Source of the DNA: a virus
IMG/VR virus record: IMGVR_UViG_3300029267_004887
Coordinates: 1 to 64,000 of that record
Direction: 5' to 3' (one strand)
DNA: 64,000 bases
Part shown: positions 22,335-31,336 of the stretch, piece by piece
Layout: every line of letters begins with the position of its first letter
Position numbering within the stretch: the stretch's first letter is position 1
Position numbers and translations under genes: made by a program
Notes under the pieces: model-generated
The model's database searches: none
What the model was told of the DNA's origin: nothing
What the model saw: the letters and a program-made list of their open reading frames with translations, nothing else

Positions 22335-22784
22335 ATGTCACTCAGACGTCGTGAGTATTTGGATGAACTAAAAGGCGAAGCTGATTTTTACAAGTTTCTA
22401 CACAAGCGTAACAGAGGTGTTTTCTATCGAGGTTCGGACAAGGGGGGCAAAGGTATTGGTATGGGTGCCATTGGTGCAGGGGTGTATCTCACATGGGACA
22501 AGAGGGTGGCTAAGGCGTTTGCTCAACACCATGGGCAAGGTGGCAAGGTGGAGGCATACAAACTCAAGCCAGGGCTTAAAATATTGGATTCCAGAAGTCA
22601 GTTGGTTATAGATTTGAAGGCAGAGATGGGTTTTGATCCGTATGGCTATACGGACGATCCGATGTTTGCTAATTTCATTACATACCATGCAAAAAAGGCG
22701 GGGTTTGATGGTGTGATCAGTGACAAGCTAGCAGAAGGGTTAGTGATTTTTGATTTTAAAAAGATGAAAAAAGTAAAAGAGTAA
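22335..22784 (+). CDS. ADP-ribosyltransferase-like protein with capsid-targeting-like leader
   Basis: 149 aa from ATG 22335 (GGGGG upstream). Leader MSLRRREYLDE with a predicted cut after Glu11. The body shows the ADP-ribosyltransferase pattern: VFYRGSDKGG with the NAD-binding Arg, GVYLTWDKRVAKAFAQHHG, then VEAYKLKPGLKILD and FDGVISDKLAEG. T4 packages an ADP-ribosyltransferase (Alt) behind a cleaved leader and injects it to modify host RNA polymerase, a close functional parallel. Target and activity are inferred; the catalytic Glu is not certain. Confidence 0.6.
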   Translation: MSLRRREYLDELKGEADFYKFLHKRNRGVFYRGSDKGGKGIGMGAIGAGVYLTWDKRVAKAFAQHHGQGGKVEAYKLKPGLKILDSRSQLVIDLKAEMGFDPYGYTDDPMFANFITYHAKKAGFDGVISDKLAEGLVIFDFKKMKKVKE

Positions 22785-22843
22785 TATCCAGGTGTGGTGA
22801 GCGTTTTTTTTGAAATAATATTTTTGGATTTGGTGGTGAAATT

Positions 22844-23122
22844 GTGAGCAAGGATTTTTTGAAACCGTCTGATTGTACGTACGAGCTGTTCTGGAAAAAA
22901 ATAGATAACGAGAAGGGGGAAAAGAAGTACCAAGGGCACTTGAACAAGAGAGACAGTGAAGAGGCTGAAGAGTTGACAGACGAGCAGAGTAAGATGTTTG
23001 CAAAGGCTTTTGAAGCTGGGTTTGAGACGAACATCGCTTTCTTGGTGGCTTATTCGGTTGGTGGTAATCGGATTTCGAGAGGCGAGGTGTACGATCTCGC
23101 GGTGGGAAGATTGGTGAAATGA
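22844..23122 (+). CDS. Hypothetical protein, 92 aa
   Basis: GTG 22844. Strongly charged, with an acidic central helix (SEEAEELTDEQSKMFAKAFE). Overlaps the start of the methyltransferase by four bases, so probably co-translated. Function unknown. Confidence 0.55.
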   Translation: MSKDFLKPSDCTYELFWKKIDNEKGEKKYQGHLNKRDSEEAEELTDEQSKMFAKAFEAGFETNIAFLVAYSVGGNRISRGEVYDLAVGRLVK

Positions 23123-24411
23123 TGGCTTTGGGTAAAAAATTGGATGTAGAGTATCGGTTGATAGAAGGTGATTGTATAGACGTCATGGGGGAGATGGATG
23201 AATGTTCGATAGATTCGATTGTTACGGATCCTCCATATGGCTTGTTGTTCATGGGTAAAAAATGGGATCATGCTGTTCCTGGGGTTGAGTATTGGACTGA
23301 GTGCTTGAGGGTATTGAAGCCGGGTGGCAACATGGTGGCTTTTGGTGGAACGCGTCTTTATCATAGGTTGACGTGTGCTATCGAGGATGCAGGTTTTGAG
23401 ATCAAAGATTGTTTGATGTGGATTCATGGCTCAGGAATGCCAAAAAGTCATAACGTCGGAAAAGCTATAGACAAAGCAGCAGGGGTAGAGAGAAAAAAGC
23501 TGGGCACGGTTGAGACAGCTCCTGTTACTCCGGAAGCTATTAAGTGGGAAGGGTGGGGGACATCAATCAAGCCTGCATATGAGCCAATTGTGCTTGCTTA
23601 CAAGCCTTTTAAGGGGACTGTGGTCAAAAATGTTTTAAAGCATGGTACGGGAGCACTCAATATTAATGGATGTAGGGTTTATAGCAGAGAAGGAATTTCA
23701 GAGCGCAGTGATTTTACTGAGAGCAAAGGTCGTTGGCCAGCCAATGTGATTTTGTCACATCATCCAGAGTGTGAGTTTTTGGGTTACAAAAAAGTGAAGG
23801 CTATCAGCGGTGGGAATAATCCGGTCAGAAAAGGTGGTGTTCATGCTGAGGAGAAAGGACATCAAACTCCAGATAGAGAACAAACATATTGTCAATATGG
23901 TGACGATAACGGAGAAGAAACAGTTGAAGATTGGAAGTGTCATTCTGATTGTCCAATGACAATGTTTCCGTACACCAAGAGTGGTTCGATGAAATCGCAT
24001 CATATCTGTAGAGAATCTGAAAACAACTGTATGTCAGGGAAGAATTACAACAGAGTAGGTAGGATTATACAAGGCGATCAAGGTTCTGCTGCTCGGTTTT
24101 TTTATTGTGCTAGAGCTTCGAAAAGTGAGCGAGGGAAAAACAATAAACATCCTACGGTCAAGCCGCTTGCTTTGATGAAGTGGTTATGTCGTTTGATAAC
24201 TCCGCCTGGGGGTATTGTATTGGATCCTTTTTGTGGCTCTGGGTCGACGTTGGTTGCTGCAATTGAAGAAGGGTTCGAGGCGGTGGGGATAGATTTTAAT
24301 GAGAAATATGTGAAGATTAGTGAAGACAGGATTTCAAACATCAAGCCTATTCAGACAGATTTTTTTTCTACAAAGAATTTGTTGAAAATGATGGATGACA
24401 TCGATTTTTGA
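23119..24411 (+). CDS. DNA methyltransferase (N4/N6 type), 430 aa
   Basis: VTDPPYGLLFMGKKWD carries the catalytic DPPYG (residues 37-41), preceded by an LIEGDCIDVM strand. LDPFCGSGSTLVAAIEEGFE from residue 369 is the SAM-binding motif I, giving the beta-class order. The 300-residue middle part contains several Cys/His and is probably the target-recognition domain. Longer than the other methyltransferase at 6033 and not closely similar, so probably a different site. Likely protects phage DNA from host restriction or regulates it. Confidence 0.85.
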   Translation: MMALGKKLDVEYRLIEGDCIDVMGEMDECSIDSIVTDPPYGLLFMGKKWDHAVPGVEYWTECLRVLKPGGNMVAFGGTRLYHRLTCAIEDAGFEIKDCLMWIHGSGMPKSHNVGKAIDKAAGVERKKLGTVETAPVTPEAIKWEGWGTSIKPAYEPIVLAYKPFKGTVVKNVLKHGTGALNINGCRVYSREGISERSDFTESKGRWPANVILSHHPECEFLGYKKVKAISGGNNPVRKGGVHAEEKGHQTPDREQTYCQYGDDNGEETVEDWKCHSDCPMTMFPYTKSGSMKSHHICRESENNCMSGKNYNRVGRIIQGDQGSAARFFYCARASKSERGKNNKHPTVKPLALMKWLCRLITPPGGIVLDPFCGSGSTLVAAIEEGFEAVGIDFNEKYVKISEDRISNIKPIQTDFFSTKNLLKMMDDIDF

Positions 24412-24426
24412 ACACTGGAGGAAGCG

Positions 24427-24867
24427 ATGCCTCGTAATAAAAAATTGGAGTTAGACAATATTGCTCCTGGTAAGTGGTTAACGGCGGATGGTCGCTTTGG
24501 GGTGTTTCGTCGATTCAAGGCAATCAATCCGATGGAGGTCACGTCCGATTTCAAGGTTGGCAAGGAGTATTCGATACACAGTTTTGAAGAGTATAATGGG
24601 CCGAGAGAGTATTTGGAGTTAGCGCCGGAAGTAGGACGTGTTGAAAATTACCGGGAGATATTCCCGTGGTTGGGACAGCACACAGGAGAGGGGTCGTTCG
24701 AGCTGGGAGACCCTGATCGTGTTACGGCAAAGCCGATGGGAGCGCGACGTGTAGAAGAGGCGATGATAGTGTTGACAGATGTGTTCGATGGCAGGAATAC
24801 TGAAAAAAGTAAACAGGTAGAAGAGAGAGTGAAGGAAGTGTTCAAACTGAGGAAAAGATTGCTTTGA
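24427..24867 (+). CDS. Hypothetical protein, 146 aa
   Basis: ATG 24427 after TGGAGGAAG. N-terminal mixed domain (WLTADGRFGVFRRFKAI), C-terminal charged helix (EKSKQVEERVKEVFKLRKRL). Overlaps the TTG start of the small gene at 24864. Function unknown. Confidence 0.6.
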   Translation: MPRNKKLELDNIAPGKWLTADGRFGVFRRFKAINPMEVTSDFKVGKEYSIHSFEEYNGPREYLELAPEVGRVENYREIFPWLGQHTGEGSFELGDPDRVTAKPMGARRVEEAMIVLTDVFDGRNTEKSKQVEERVKEVFKLRKRLL

Positions 24868-25040
24868 CGTGGGTGATAGACAGTTTGATTTTCTTGGCTT
24901 TCTGCTTGATGTGCGTTGGGTGGCGACGAGATAAAAACAAGATGAAACGTCGTGGGGTTGAGATGAGTAACGGATTTGTCAGCAGTGAGAGGCTATCGGA
25001 TGTCGTTGACTTTCAAAGAATTATGGGACGGTTCAAGTAA
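24864..25040 (+). CDS. Small membrane protein, 58 aa
   Basis: TTG 24864 overlaps the preceding stop by four bases. Hydrophobic N-terminus (WVIDSLIFLAFCLMCVGW) then a basic stretch and a polar tail. Its 3' end overlaps the next gene in another frame (ATG 25000). An internal ATG at 24963 is an alternative. Reality is supported by exact coupling, not by homology. Confidence 0.4.
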   Translation: MTWVIDSLIFLAFCLMCVGWRRDKNKMKRRGVEMSNGFVSSERLSDVVDFQRIMGRFK

Positions 25041-25707
25041 GTTTCGTCGTCTGTTTCTTTACAACAGGATCTTGAGAACAGTAAACGAAACAGACTTGGG
25101 GCGAGCTGAAATTTTCTGGAGTGATAGGTCTCCGTGGTTAGATTGGGCTCTTTGTGGATATGAGGGGTGTTCGGCATTGGCTATCGCCGGTCAGCGATGT
25201 CAAAGACATAAAGAGGATGCAAAGATGCTACCGTGGAAGTGGCACAAAGGCATATTGTATCGATACATGCGTTCGACTCGGTTGCCTGGACATCGGAGTC
25301 GGGGTGACGAGTATAGACAGTTTCATCTCCATCGAGCCAGGTTGATGTGGGGAGATCTTCCGGCTGGATACATAGTGCATTACAAAGATGAGAATCCGTT
25401 TAATTTGCGTAAAGACAACCTCTTGATAATGTCCAAGGTTATGAGAGCAGCAGTGAGAGAGGGAGTTATTTCCATACCTGATGCAGTAGTTTTGGATGAA
25501 ATCATGGAGCAGTATATCAGTGTTAGGTTGAAGCAAGGTCGACCTAAAAGGCAGTGGGTGTATACTTGGCAGACGATTGCAGGGGCGGCTCAAATCAAGA
25601 TAGAGCGGGCCAGACAGGCGGCGTCACGAGGCAACCTTGATCCATCAGATCTTGCATCGGTGGTGGAATTTTGCCATAAAATCAAGGGGGTAGGCGGTGG
25701 AACTTAG
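25000..25707 (+). CDS. HNH-endonuclease-like protein, probably inactive site
   Basis: 235 aa from ATG 25000 (GTG 24976 possible). FHLHRARLMWGDLPAGYIVH followed by YKDENPFNLRKDNLLIMSK matches the HNH_3 core of phage homing endonucleases, but the second His of the usual HH pair is Tyr (VHY), so the general base may be lost. The C-terminus (WQTIAGAAQIKIERARQAAS) resembles a DNA-binding HTH. It lies just before the packaging genes, a typical place for a free-standing homing gene. Confidence 0.6.
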   Translation: MSLTFKELWDGSSKFRRLFLYNRILRTVNETDLGRAEIFWSDRSPWLDWALCGYEGCSALAIAGQRCQRHKEDAKMLPWKWHKGILYRYMRSTRLPGHRSRGDEYRQFHLHRARLMWGDLPAGYIVHYKDENPFNLRKDNLLIMSKVMRAAVREGVISIPDAVVLDEIMEQYISVRLKQGRPKRQWVYTWQTIAGAAQIKIERARQAASRGNLDPSDLASVVEFCHKIKGVGGGT

Positions 25708-25740
25708 TAAAATGAGGTAGTATCGGATAGTATGTAAAGA

Positions 25741-26508
25741 ATGGACAGGATTGATATGGATAAAGGCATAACGGAATTAAAAGAGCACAGACCGTCAAAA
25801 GATGCGGAGACAGAGACGACGATGCCTAAGCGGTCTCCAAATAAAAGACATCATATTTTGGGGCGAGATCCCGGCAAAATCAGGAGGTTGAAGTGTTTTG
25901 CTGAGGTAGACAGGATGATTCGTGAAGGGGTTTTTTTGCGGGATGTCGAGGATTATATTCGTAGCCAAGGGGAGATGGAAGGTGTGTCCAGGGCTGCGAT
26001 CAGGAGTATGATTCGGCGGCACAAGAAGTATGTTTTCTCTGACGACAGTGTGTTGGATGGTGATTTAAACACCAACGAGGTAGACGAGGATGATCCATTT
26101 TATGCTTTGTATTCGCTGGAGCGTAAGCTCAGACAAATGGAGCGTCGTATAGATATGGAGGTGCAGACGGAAGAGAACTTGTCTAAATTGTTTTCGACAA
26201 CACACAAGGAGTTTCTTACACATTTTCGTTTGGCCAAAGGTATTTTGGATCGTCGAGACAAGCTTGGATTGCTGAAGAAGGAGAGAGGGGGGACAAGACA
26301 GCGGGTAGGGAGTGGTACATCTGGGCGAGTGGATGTTCAAGACGTCATATCCAAGCCGGAGTCGCGTCACAAGGTATTGGGTTTGGTAGAGGCATTGATG
26401 CGCGATCCAGAGTTACTAGATCATATAGGGGATGATAAAAAGGATGTTCAGAAGGTAAAAACACCACGGCCAAAGAGACGAAAGCGTCGTAAGAAAAATG
26501 ATAATTGA
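25741..26508 (+). CDS. Probable small terminase subunit
   Basis: 255 aa. Basic N-terminus, a possible HTH around FLRDVEDYIRSQGEMEGVSR, a long central coiled coil (LERKLRQMERRIDMEVQTEE) and a strongly basic tail (RPKRRKRRKKNDN). Position directly upstream of the large terminase, with an 11-bp overlap, and the DNA-binding plus oligomerising layout fit TerS, which selects viral DNA for packaging. There is no sequence motif to prove it. Confidence 0.55.
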   Translation: MDRIDMDKGITELKEHRPSKDAETETTMPKRSPNKRHHILGRDPGKIRRLKCFAEVDRMIREGVFLRDVEDYIRSQGEMEGVSRAAIRSMIRRHKKYVFSDDSVLDGDLNTNEVDEDDPFYALYSLERKLRQMERRIDMEVQTEENLSKLFSTTHKEFLTHFRLAKGILDRRDKLGLLKKERGGTRQRVGSGTSGRVDVQDVISKPESRHKVLGLVEALMRDPELLDHIGDDKKDVQKVKTPRPKRRKRRKKNDN

Positions 26509-29500
26509 AACCACGGATGGTAGGCATCGTTCGCAAATAACCAAAGACGAGAAGATCAAGAACATTAAAGATCGTTGGAATACTCTATCTGAAGAAGAGA
26601 AGAGTAGCTTTCGTGTGGTCATGGATGAGTTGAGTTATTTGTCTGAGGAGAGCGAGTTTGGGTACGAGAATTTGGAGGAGATACGTTCGTGTTCGAGTTA
26701 TTTCCATGGGTTGTCAGATGCTCATTATGTTGAGCGGATAGTCAGTGTTGACGAGTTTATTCTGGACAAGCATTACCTTGGTCATGTTGGCAGTTATTTT
26801 TACGATAAATGGCGAGAAGATTTGAACGAGCTGTTTAGCGGGGAGTATACTGAAGCGATTATCACAGGTAGCTTGGGCTCGGGAAAATGCTTGGATGGAA
26901 AGACTGAGTTTTACGATCCGTCTAAGGGGTGTCGGTTCGTGCTTGAGGAAGTGTGTGGAGAGGATGATGTTTATGTAGTTGCTTTTGATAAAGAACAGAA
27001 CAAGACGGTGTCCAAAAAGGCCGAGGTGAGACTATCTGGAGAGAAACGTCTGGGTACATTGATATTGTCCAGTGGCAAGAAGATTCGGTTGAGCCAGGAT
27101 CATCCCATTTTGACGGCAGATGGTTGGACGCCAGTGGGTGAATTGGGTGTTGGGGATCTTGTGGCGACAGCCAGATCAGTTCCTGAACCAGAAGTTTGTT
27201 ATGACATATCGGATGAAGAGGTTGAGTTTGTTGCGTTTATGTTGACAGACGGGGCTTGTTCGTCTGGAAATTGGTCTTTCACCAAGGGATCAGATTCTTG
27301 TTTGAGACGATTTGTTGATGTGACATCTTCGTTGTGGTGGCGTCAGAACACCATGTCACCAAAAAAACGGGGGGTTAGTGTCAAGGAAAAGGATGCAGGT
27401 AAGATGACCTTGTATCCACGAGGAACAAGATGGATACAGCGTAAATATGGACTTTATCAGACATCTCATGGAAAACGTGTTCCACCTGAATTTTTCGGTT
27501 TGTCGGATCGCAAATTGGGGCTGTTTCTTAATAGGGTTTGGTCGTGTGATGGAAATATAAATTACAGAGATCGTAATACTTTTGAGATTTCGTTAGCAAG
27601 CGAGATGTTTGTACGGGATATTCAACAGCTTTTACTTAGGTTTGGCATTCATTCAAGGATGAAAAAGAGACGGGTTTCCTATCAATACAAAGGGGAAAAG
27701 AGGTGGAGTTGGTCTTGGCGATTGACAGTATCTGGTGTGGATAATCTGGAGCCTTTCTGCAATGCGATTGGTTCTCACCTTGGAAAAGAAGAAGCATGGG
27801 AAGAGGTTAATGAGTGGGTAAAGGCAAACAAGGGGAGAGGCAATACGAATGTTGATGTTACTCCTGTCACCACAGAGGAGTCGAAACAGTTACGTTCGGA
27901 TTTGGGTGTTTCTGTTAAGGATTGGACATCGAATCGGGTAACCAAAGGGCAACGTATGGGTCATGCCAAATTGGTGTCTATTGAAGAAATGGCTTCTTTG
28001 CCCGAGTGGTGTGATTGGTGGACGGGAGTGTTTTGGGACAAGGTAGTGTTTTTCAAATTGGATGATGAGGTGAGTCCTGTTTATGACGTAGAGGTGCCTG
28101 GTCCAAAGAATTTTGCGCCGGGTGGAATCATTGTTCACAACACCACATTCTGTGACATGGGCTTGGCTTACATGTTTTACGAGTTGTGCATGTTGAAGGA
28201 TCCGCAGGCTACTTTTGGTTTGATGCCTGGATCTGAGATTGTTCTGGTGTGTTTCAATCGTGATAAAAAGTTGGCAAGGGATGTGACGTTTGGTGGGTTG
28301 AAGCGGAAGTTGGAGGTCAGTCCGTTTTTCAAAGAGCTTGGGGTGAAGTTTGGCAACTCTGAGATGGTGTACGAGAAGAAGAACATTCGGGTCATTGCGG
28401 TATCGGTAAGGTCCGCAGATGCGATGGGTCGAGATGTTTTTGGTGGTATCATTGATGAGACGGATTTCATGGAGGGGAGCATTCTGAAAAAAAGTGTTGG
28501 CACGGGCACGCCGGGGAATCGTCCGTTTGCAGAGTTGTTGCATGAGTCGATAACGAGGAGAATGAAATCCAGGTATGATCGAGCTGGTGTGTTACCTGGT
28601 AAGCTGTTTTTGTCATCTTCAGCGAGGCACAAGACGAGTTTTACGAACAAAAGGATTGGTGAAGCATCGAATGAGTCTCATGTTTTTTGTCGAGATTACG
28701 CTATTTACGACGTAGCGCCACCTGAGCGCTTCTCCAAGCGGCGTTTTTGGGTTTTGGTAGGTACAGAGCGTATTCGTCACAGAATCCTCACAAAGACCCA
28801 GTATCGAGCGATAAAGAAGCCTGAGAGAGATAAGCTGATCGAGCAGGGGTGTAAATTCATCCGTGTACCTCAGAATTTTCGGCCAGATTTTGAGAGTAAT
28901 ATCGAAGATGCCATCAGGGACATTGCGGGGGTGGTAACGGTAGCGTTATCACCGTTTATCCAGATGCGTGATAAAATTTATGAATCAATAGATCCTACTT
29001 TGTTCCATCCGTTGTCAGAGCTTACATGGTCGACAGATGAGATGCCGTACATCGATTGGAACAAGTTGGTGCGGCGATATGAGAGGCGGGTAGGGCCGGG
29101 TAGAAAGGTAGAAGAGATCCGCCCCAGACGTCATCCGTTTGCCCCAAGGCATGTGCATTTTGATCTGAGTTTGGGTGCTCAAGATCCGGCTGGTATGTGT
29201 ATCGCTCATGTGGTGGATACGATAAAGGTGGAGCGGCGGACAGATCAGGGTGATCCAATCCTGGATGAAGCTCCGTTGATTGAGGTCGATCTTATCTTGC
29301 GTATCGATCCGCCAAGGAATGGTGAGATTAATTTTGCCGCAGTGCGCGGTATTGTTTATGATTTCATGCGGCATGGATATATTATCAGCTTTGCTTCGGC
29401 TGATTCCTTTCAAAGTCATGATACTATTCAGCAAATGGAGGCACAGGGGGTCGACGGGGAGATAGTGTCAGTGGACAAGACGATGGAGCCATACACTGTG

Positions 29501-30247
29501 TTGAAAACTGCGTTTTACGAGGGACGTATCAGCGTGTATGAGTATCCGATTTTATTAGAGGAATTGGTCCAGTTGCAGCGTGATGAGGTTAAGCGAAAAG
29601 TTGACCACCCACAGAATGGATGTTTTGTTGGCAATACTAGGGTTTCGTTGATAAATGGAATGACGCCAATGATTTCAGAGATGACAGAAAAAGAGAGTTT
29701 AGTCTACTCTTGTGACTCTGCTGGAGTTGTTGTCGTTGGCAAAGCTAGGGGGAGATGGACAAAGGACGTTACGAAATTGGTAGAGGTATTTCTTGCCAAT
29801 GGAGAAATCGAGAGATGCACACCGGAGCACAGGTGGATGTTGAGCGATGGAACTTACAAACAAGCTCAAGATTTGGAGCCAGGCAGAGATGTTTTGATGT
29901 CTATGTTTGGTCCTTATTGTCGAGTAGTAGATGTCGAGTTGTTGGAGTTTGATTTGCCTGTACCTGTGTACGACTTGGAGGTCGATCAGTTTCACAATTT
30001 CGCATTGCAATCTGGGGTGTTTGTACATAACAGTAAGGATTGTTCCGATTCGTTGGCTGGAGTGACCTATACGTTGTCCAAGCATGTTTCGTATCAGGCT
30101 CCGTTGATGATGGGTGAAAGTGAGACGATCAAACCGGATGCTGATTCTGAGTGGATACGTCAGACAATGTCAAAATCAGGAGATAAATCTCCTGTAAAAG
30201 TTGGTTCGGTTGATTCACGAGGTAAGCCGATAGTTTTTTCAGGGTAG
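26498..30247 (+). CDS. terL: Large terminase subunit with two inteins
   Basis: 1249 aa precursor; removing inteins at residues 131-548 and 1042-1178 leaves 694 aa, a normal T4 gp17-type length. Spliced, the ATPase shows ITGSLGSGK-TTF (Walker A) and GGIIDETDF (Walker B, Asp653 of the precursor). The nuclease shows HVHFDLSLGAQD (about residue 889) and DHPQNG-SKDCSDSLAG, the last metal-binding motif. It cuts concatemeric DNA and drives it into the prohead. Both inteins interrupt catalytic motifs, so splicing is essential. Confidence 0.93.
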   Translation: MIIETTDGRHRSQITKDEKIKNIKDRWNTLSEEEKSSFRVVMDELSYLSEESEFGYENLEEIRSCSSYFHGLSDAHYVERIVSVDEFILDKHYLGHVGSYFYDKWREDLNELFSGEYTEAIITGSLGSGKCLDGKTEFYDPSKGCRFVLEEVCGEDDVYVVAFDKEQNKTVSKKAEVRLSGEKRLGTLILSSGKKIRLSQDHPILTADGWTPVGELGVGDLVATARSVPEPEVCYDISDEEVEFVAFMLTDGACSSGNWSFTKGSDSCLRRFVDVTSSLWWRQNTMSPKKRGVSVKEKDAGKMTLYPRGTRWIQRKYGLYQTSHGKRVPPEFFGLSDRKLGLFLNRVWSCDGNINYRDRNTFEISLASEMFVRDIQQLLLRFGIHSRMKKRRVSYQYKGEKRWSWSWRLTVSGVDNLEPFCNAIGSHLGKEEAWEEVNEWVKANKGRGNTNVDVTPVTTEESKQLRSDLGVSVKDWTSNRVTKGQRMGHAKLVSIEEMASLPEWCDWWTGVFWDKVVFFKLDDEVSPVYDVEVPGPKNFAPGGIIVHNTTFCDMGLAYMFYELCMLKDPQATFGLMPGSEIVLVCFNRDKKLARDVTFGGLKRKLEVSPFFKELGVKFGNSEMVYEKKNIRVIAVSVRSADAMGRDVFGGIIDETDFMEGSILKKSVGTGTPGNRPFAELLHESITRRMKSRYDRAGVLPGKLFLSSSARHKTSFTNKRIGEASNESHVFCRDYAIYDVAPPERFSKRRFWVLVGTERIRHRILTKTQYRAIKKPERDKLIEQGCKFIRVPQNFRPDFESNIEDAIRDIAGVVTVALSPFIQMRDKIYESIDPTLFHPLSELTWSTDEMPYIDWNKLVRRYERRVGPGRKVEEIRPRRHPFAPRHVHFDLSLGAQDPAGMCIAHVVDTIKVERRTDQGDPILDEAPLIEVDLILRIDPPRNGEINFAAVRGIVYDFMRHGYIISFASADSFQSHDTIQQMEAQGVDGEIVSVDKTMEPYTVLKTAFYEGRISVYEYPILLEELVQLQRDEVKRKVDHPQNGCFVGNTRVSLINGMTPMISEMTEKESLVYSCDSAGVVVVGKARGRWTKDVTKLVEVFLANGEIERCTPEHRWMLSDGTYKQAQDLEPGRDVLMSMFGPYCRVVDVELLEFDLPVPVYDLEVDQFHNFALQSGVFVHNSKDCSDSLAGVTYTLSKHVSYQAPLMMGESETIKPDADSEWIRQTMSKSGDKSPVKVGSVDSRGKPIVFSG
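26888..28141 (+). mobile_element. Intein 1 of TerL, LAGLIDADG endonuclease type (418 aa)
   Basis: Inserted inside Walker A between GSGK and TTF. Begins CLDGKTEFYDPSKG; block B is LSQDHPILTADGW; ends GGIIVHN before Thr+1. The endonuclease has two LAGLIDADG-type helices, FVAFMLTDGACSSG and LFLNRVWSCDGNIN, both with the acidic residue, so it may be active and mobile. Confidence 0.92.
29621..30031 (+). other. Intein 2 of TerL, mini-intein (137 aa)
   Basis: Begins CFVGNTRVSLINGMTP, block B is CTPEHRWML, block F VPVYDLEVDQFHNFAL, and it ends GVFVHN before Ser+1. No endonuclease. It interrupts the C-terminal nuclease motif with the metal-binding Asp. Confidence 0.92.
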
Positions 30248-30256
30248 GAGATAGAG

Positions 30257-31333
30257 ATGTCGCAATTACTGGATAGTATTCGAGCGTTGAGAGAAACGGT
30301 TGTGGTCAGGGCAGAGGATATTGAGCGGTCGTGTCAAAAGAAAAAGCCAAAACGACGCAAGAAGAAGGCGAAGGGAGCGGGGTTTGCGGAGTGGCGGATG
30401 GCGGTAGAAGAGAAGATGGAAGATCTGTGTGGAATGGGCACCGATATATTGGGAGGGGGTGTCGATTGGCGGATGATGTATCGTCAGGGGTGGGAGCCTC
30501 ATGAGGCAGTGGTTACCTTGCTTGAAATAGCCGAGGGGGAAGACGAAGAGGAGGATGAGGCAAGTGTAGGTAAAGCAGTAGATATGTTGGCTCTCATGAC
30601 ACAACAGGAAGATGACAGCTACGGGGAACTGGAGGAGTTCTCCATGGGGAAGCTGACGTATAATAAGTGGATCAAGAAACTGGATAAGATCTTTCGAAAA
30701 CAGGGGACGACATTCATGGCGGTGAAGACAGCTGCTAGGATAACGAATCCCATGTTGCATTCGATATACATGAGCCAGGTAAGTGTGGACAAGGCGGCAC
30801 AGATGTTGGCTTACGCGGTGCAAGAGGGTGTAGAAGAGAAGCCATCCTTGCGTCGACGTCGTTTCAGGGTTGATATAAAAAAGGCTGATCCATTGGCGAG
30901 TTTGGAGAAGGAATACGAGGGGGTACTGAAGAAGAAATCGTCTGGTAACGATATGTACGAACAGATAATGAGGTATATGGACGAGGTGAGTGAAAAAACT
31001 CCAGCAGCCAAGAAAGTATTACCGCCAAAACAATCAGCACCGAAACAAAAGAGTAGTGGCACGATAACAACACAGTCCGAGGATATGGCGGCAGCGATGT
31101 CGTCTGTGCAGGAAGTTATTGTACAGGAGAGGGCGGACAAGGCGGCGTTTATAGCCGAGCAAAAGAGACGTCAACAGCAAGACGAGGATAATCGGGCGTT
31201 GTTGAAGCAGGAGGAGGATAATCGGGCGTCGTTGAAGCAGGAGGATCAGTCGGATGTTGGTCAAGAAAATGTCGACCAGGGTACTCAAGAAACTGAGAAT
31301 AACTCGGTAGTTCCAAAAAACACAGCGGGGTAA
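30257..31333 (+). CDS. Unknown protein between terminase and portal, 358 aa
   Basis: ATG 30257 after AGGAGATAGAG. A Lys/Arg-rich patch at residues 28-40, an acidic patch near residues 95-105, helical middle, and a Gln/Glu/Lys-rich tail with a short internal duplication (EDNRALLKQE then EDNRASLKQE). Probably a head or packaging accessory because of position. No family recognised. Confidence 0.65.
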   Translation: MSQLLDSIRALRETVVVRAEDIERSCQKKKPKRRKKKAKGAGFAEWRMAVEEKMEDLCGMGTDILGGGVDWRMMYRQGWEPHEAVVTLLEIAEGEDEEEDEASVGKAVDMLALMTQQEDDSYGELEEFSMGKLTYNKWIKKLDKIFRKQGTTFMAVKTAARITNPMLHSIYMSQVSVDKAAQMLAYAVQEGVEEKPSLRRRRFRVDIKKADPLASLEKEYEGVLKKKSSGNDMYEQIMRYMDEVSEKTPAAKKVLPPKQSAPKQKSSGTITTQSEDMAAAMSSVQEVIVQERADKAAFIAEQKRRQQQDEDNRALLKQEEDNRASLKQEDQSDVGQENVDQGTQETENNSVVPKNTAG

Positions 31334-31336
31334 AGT

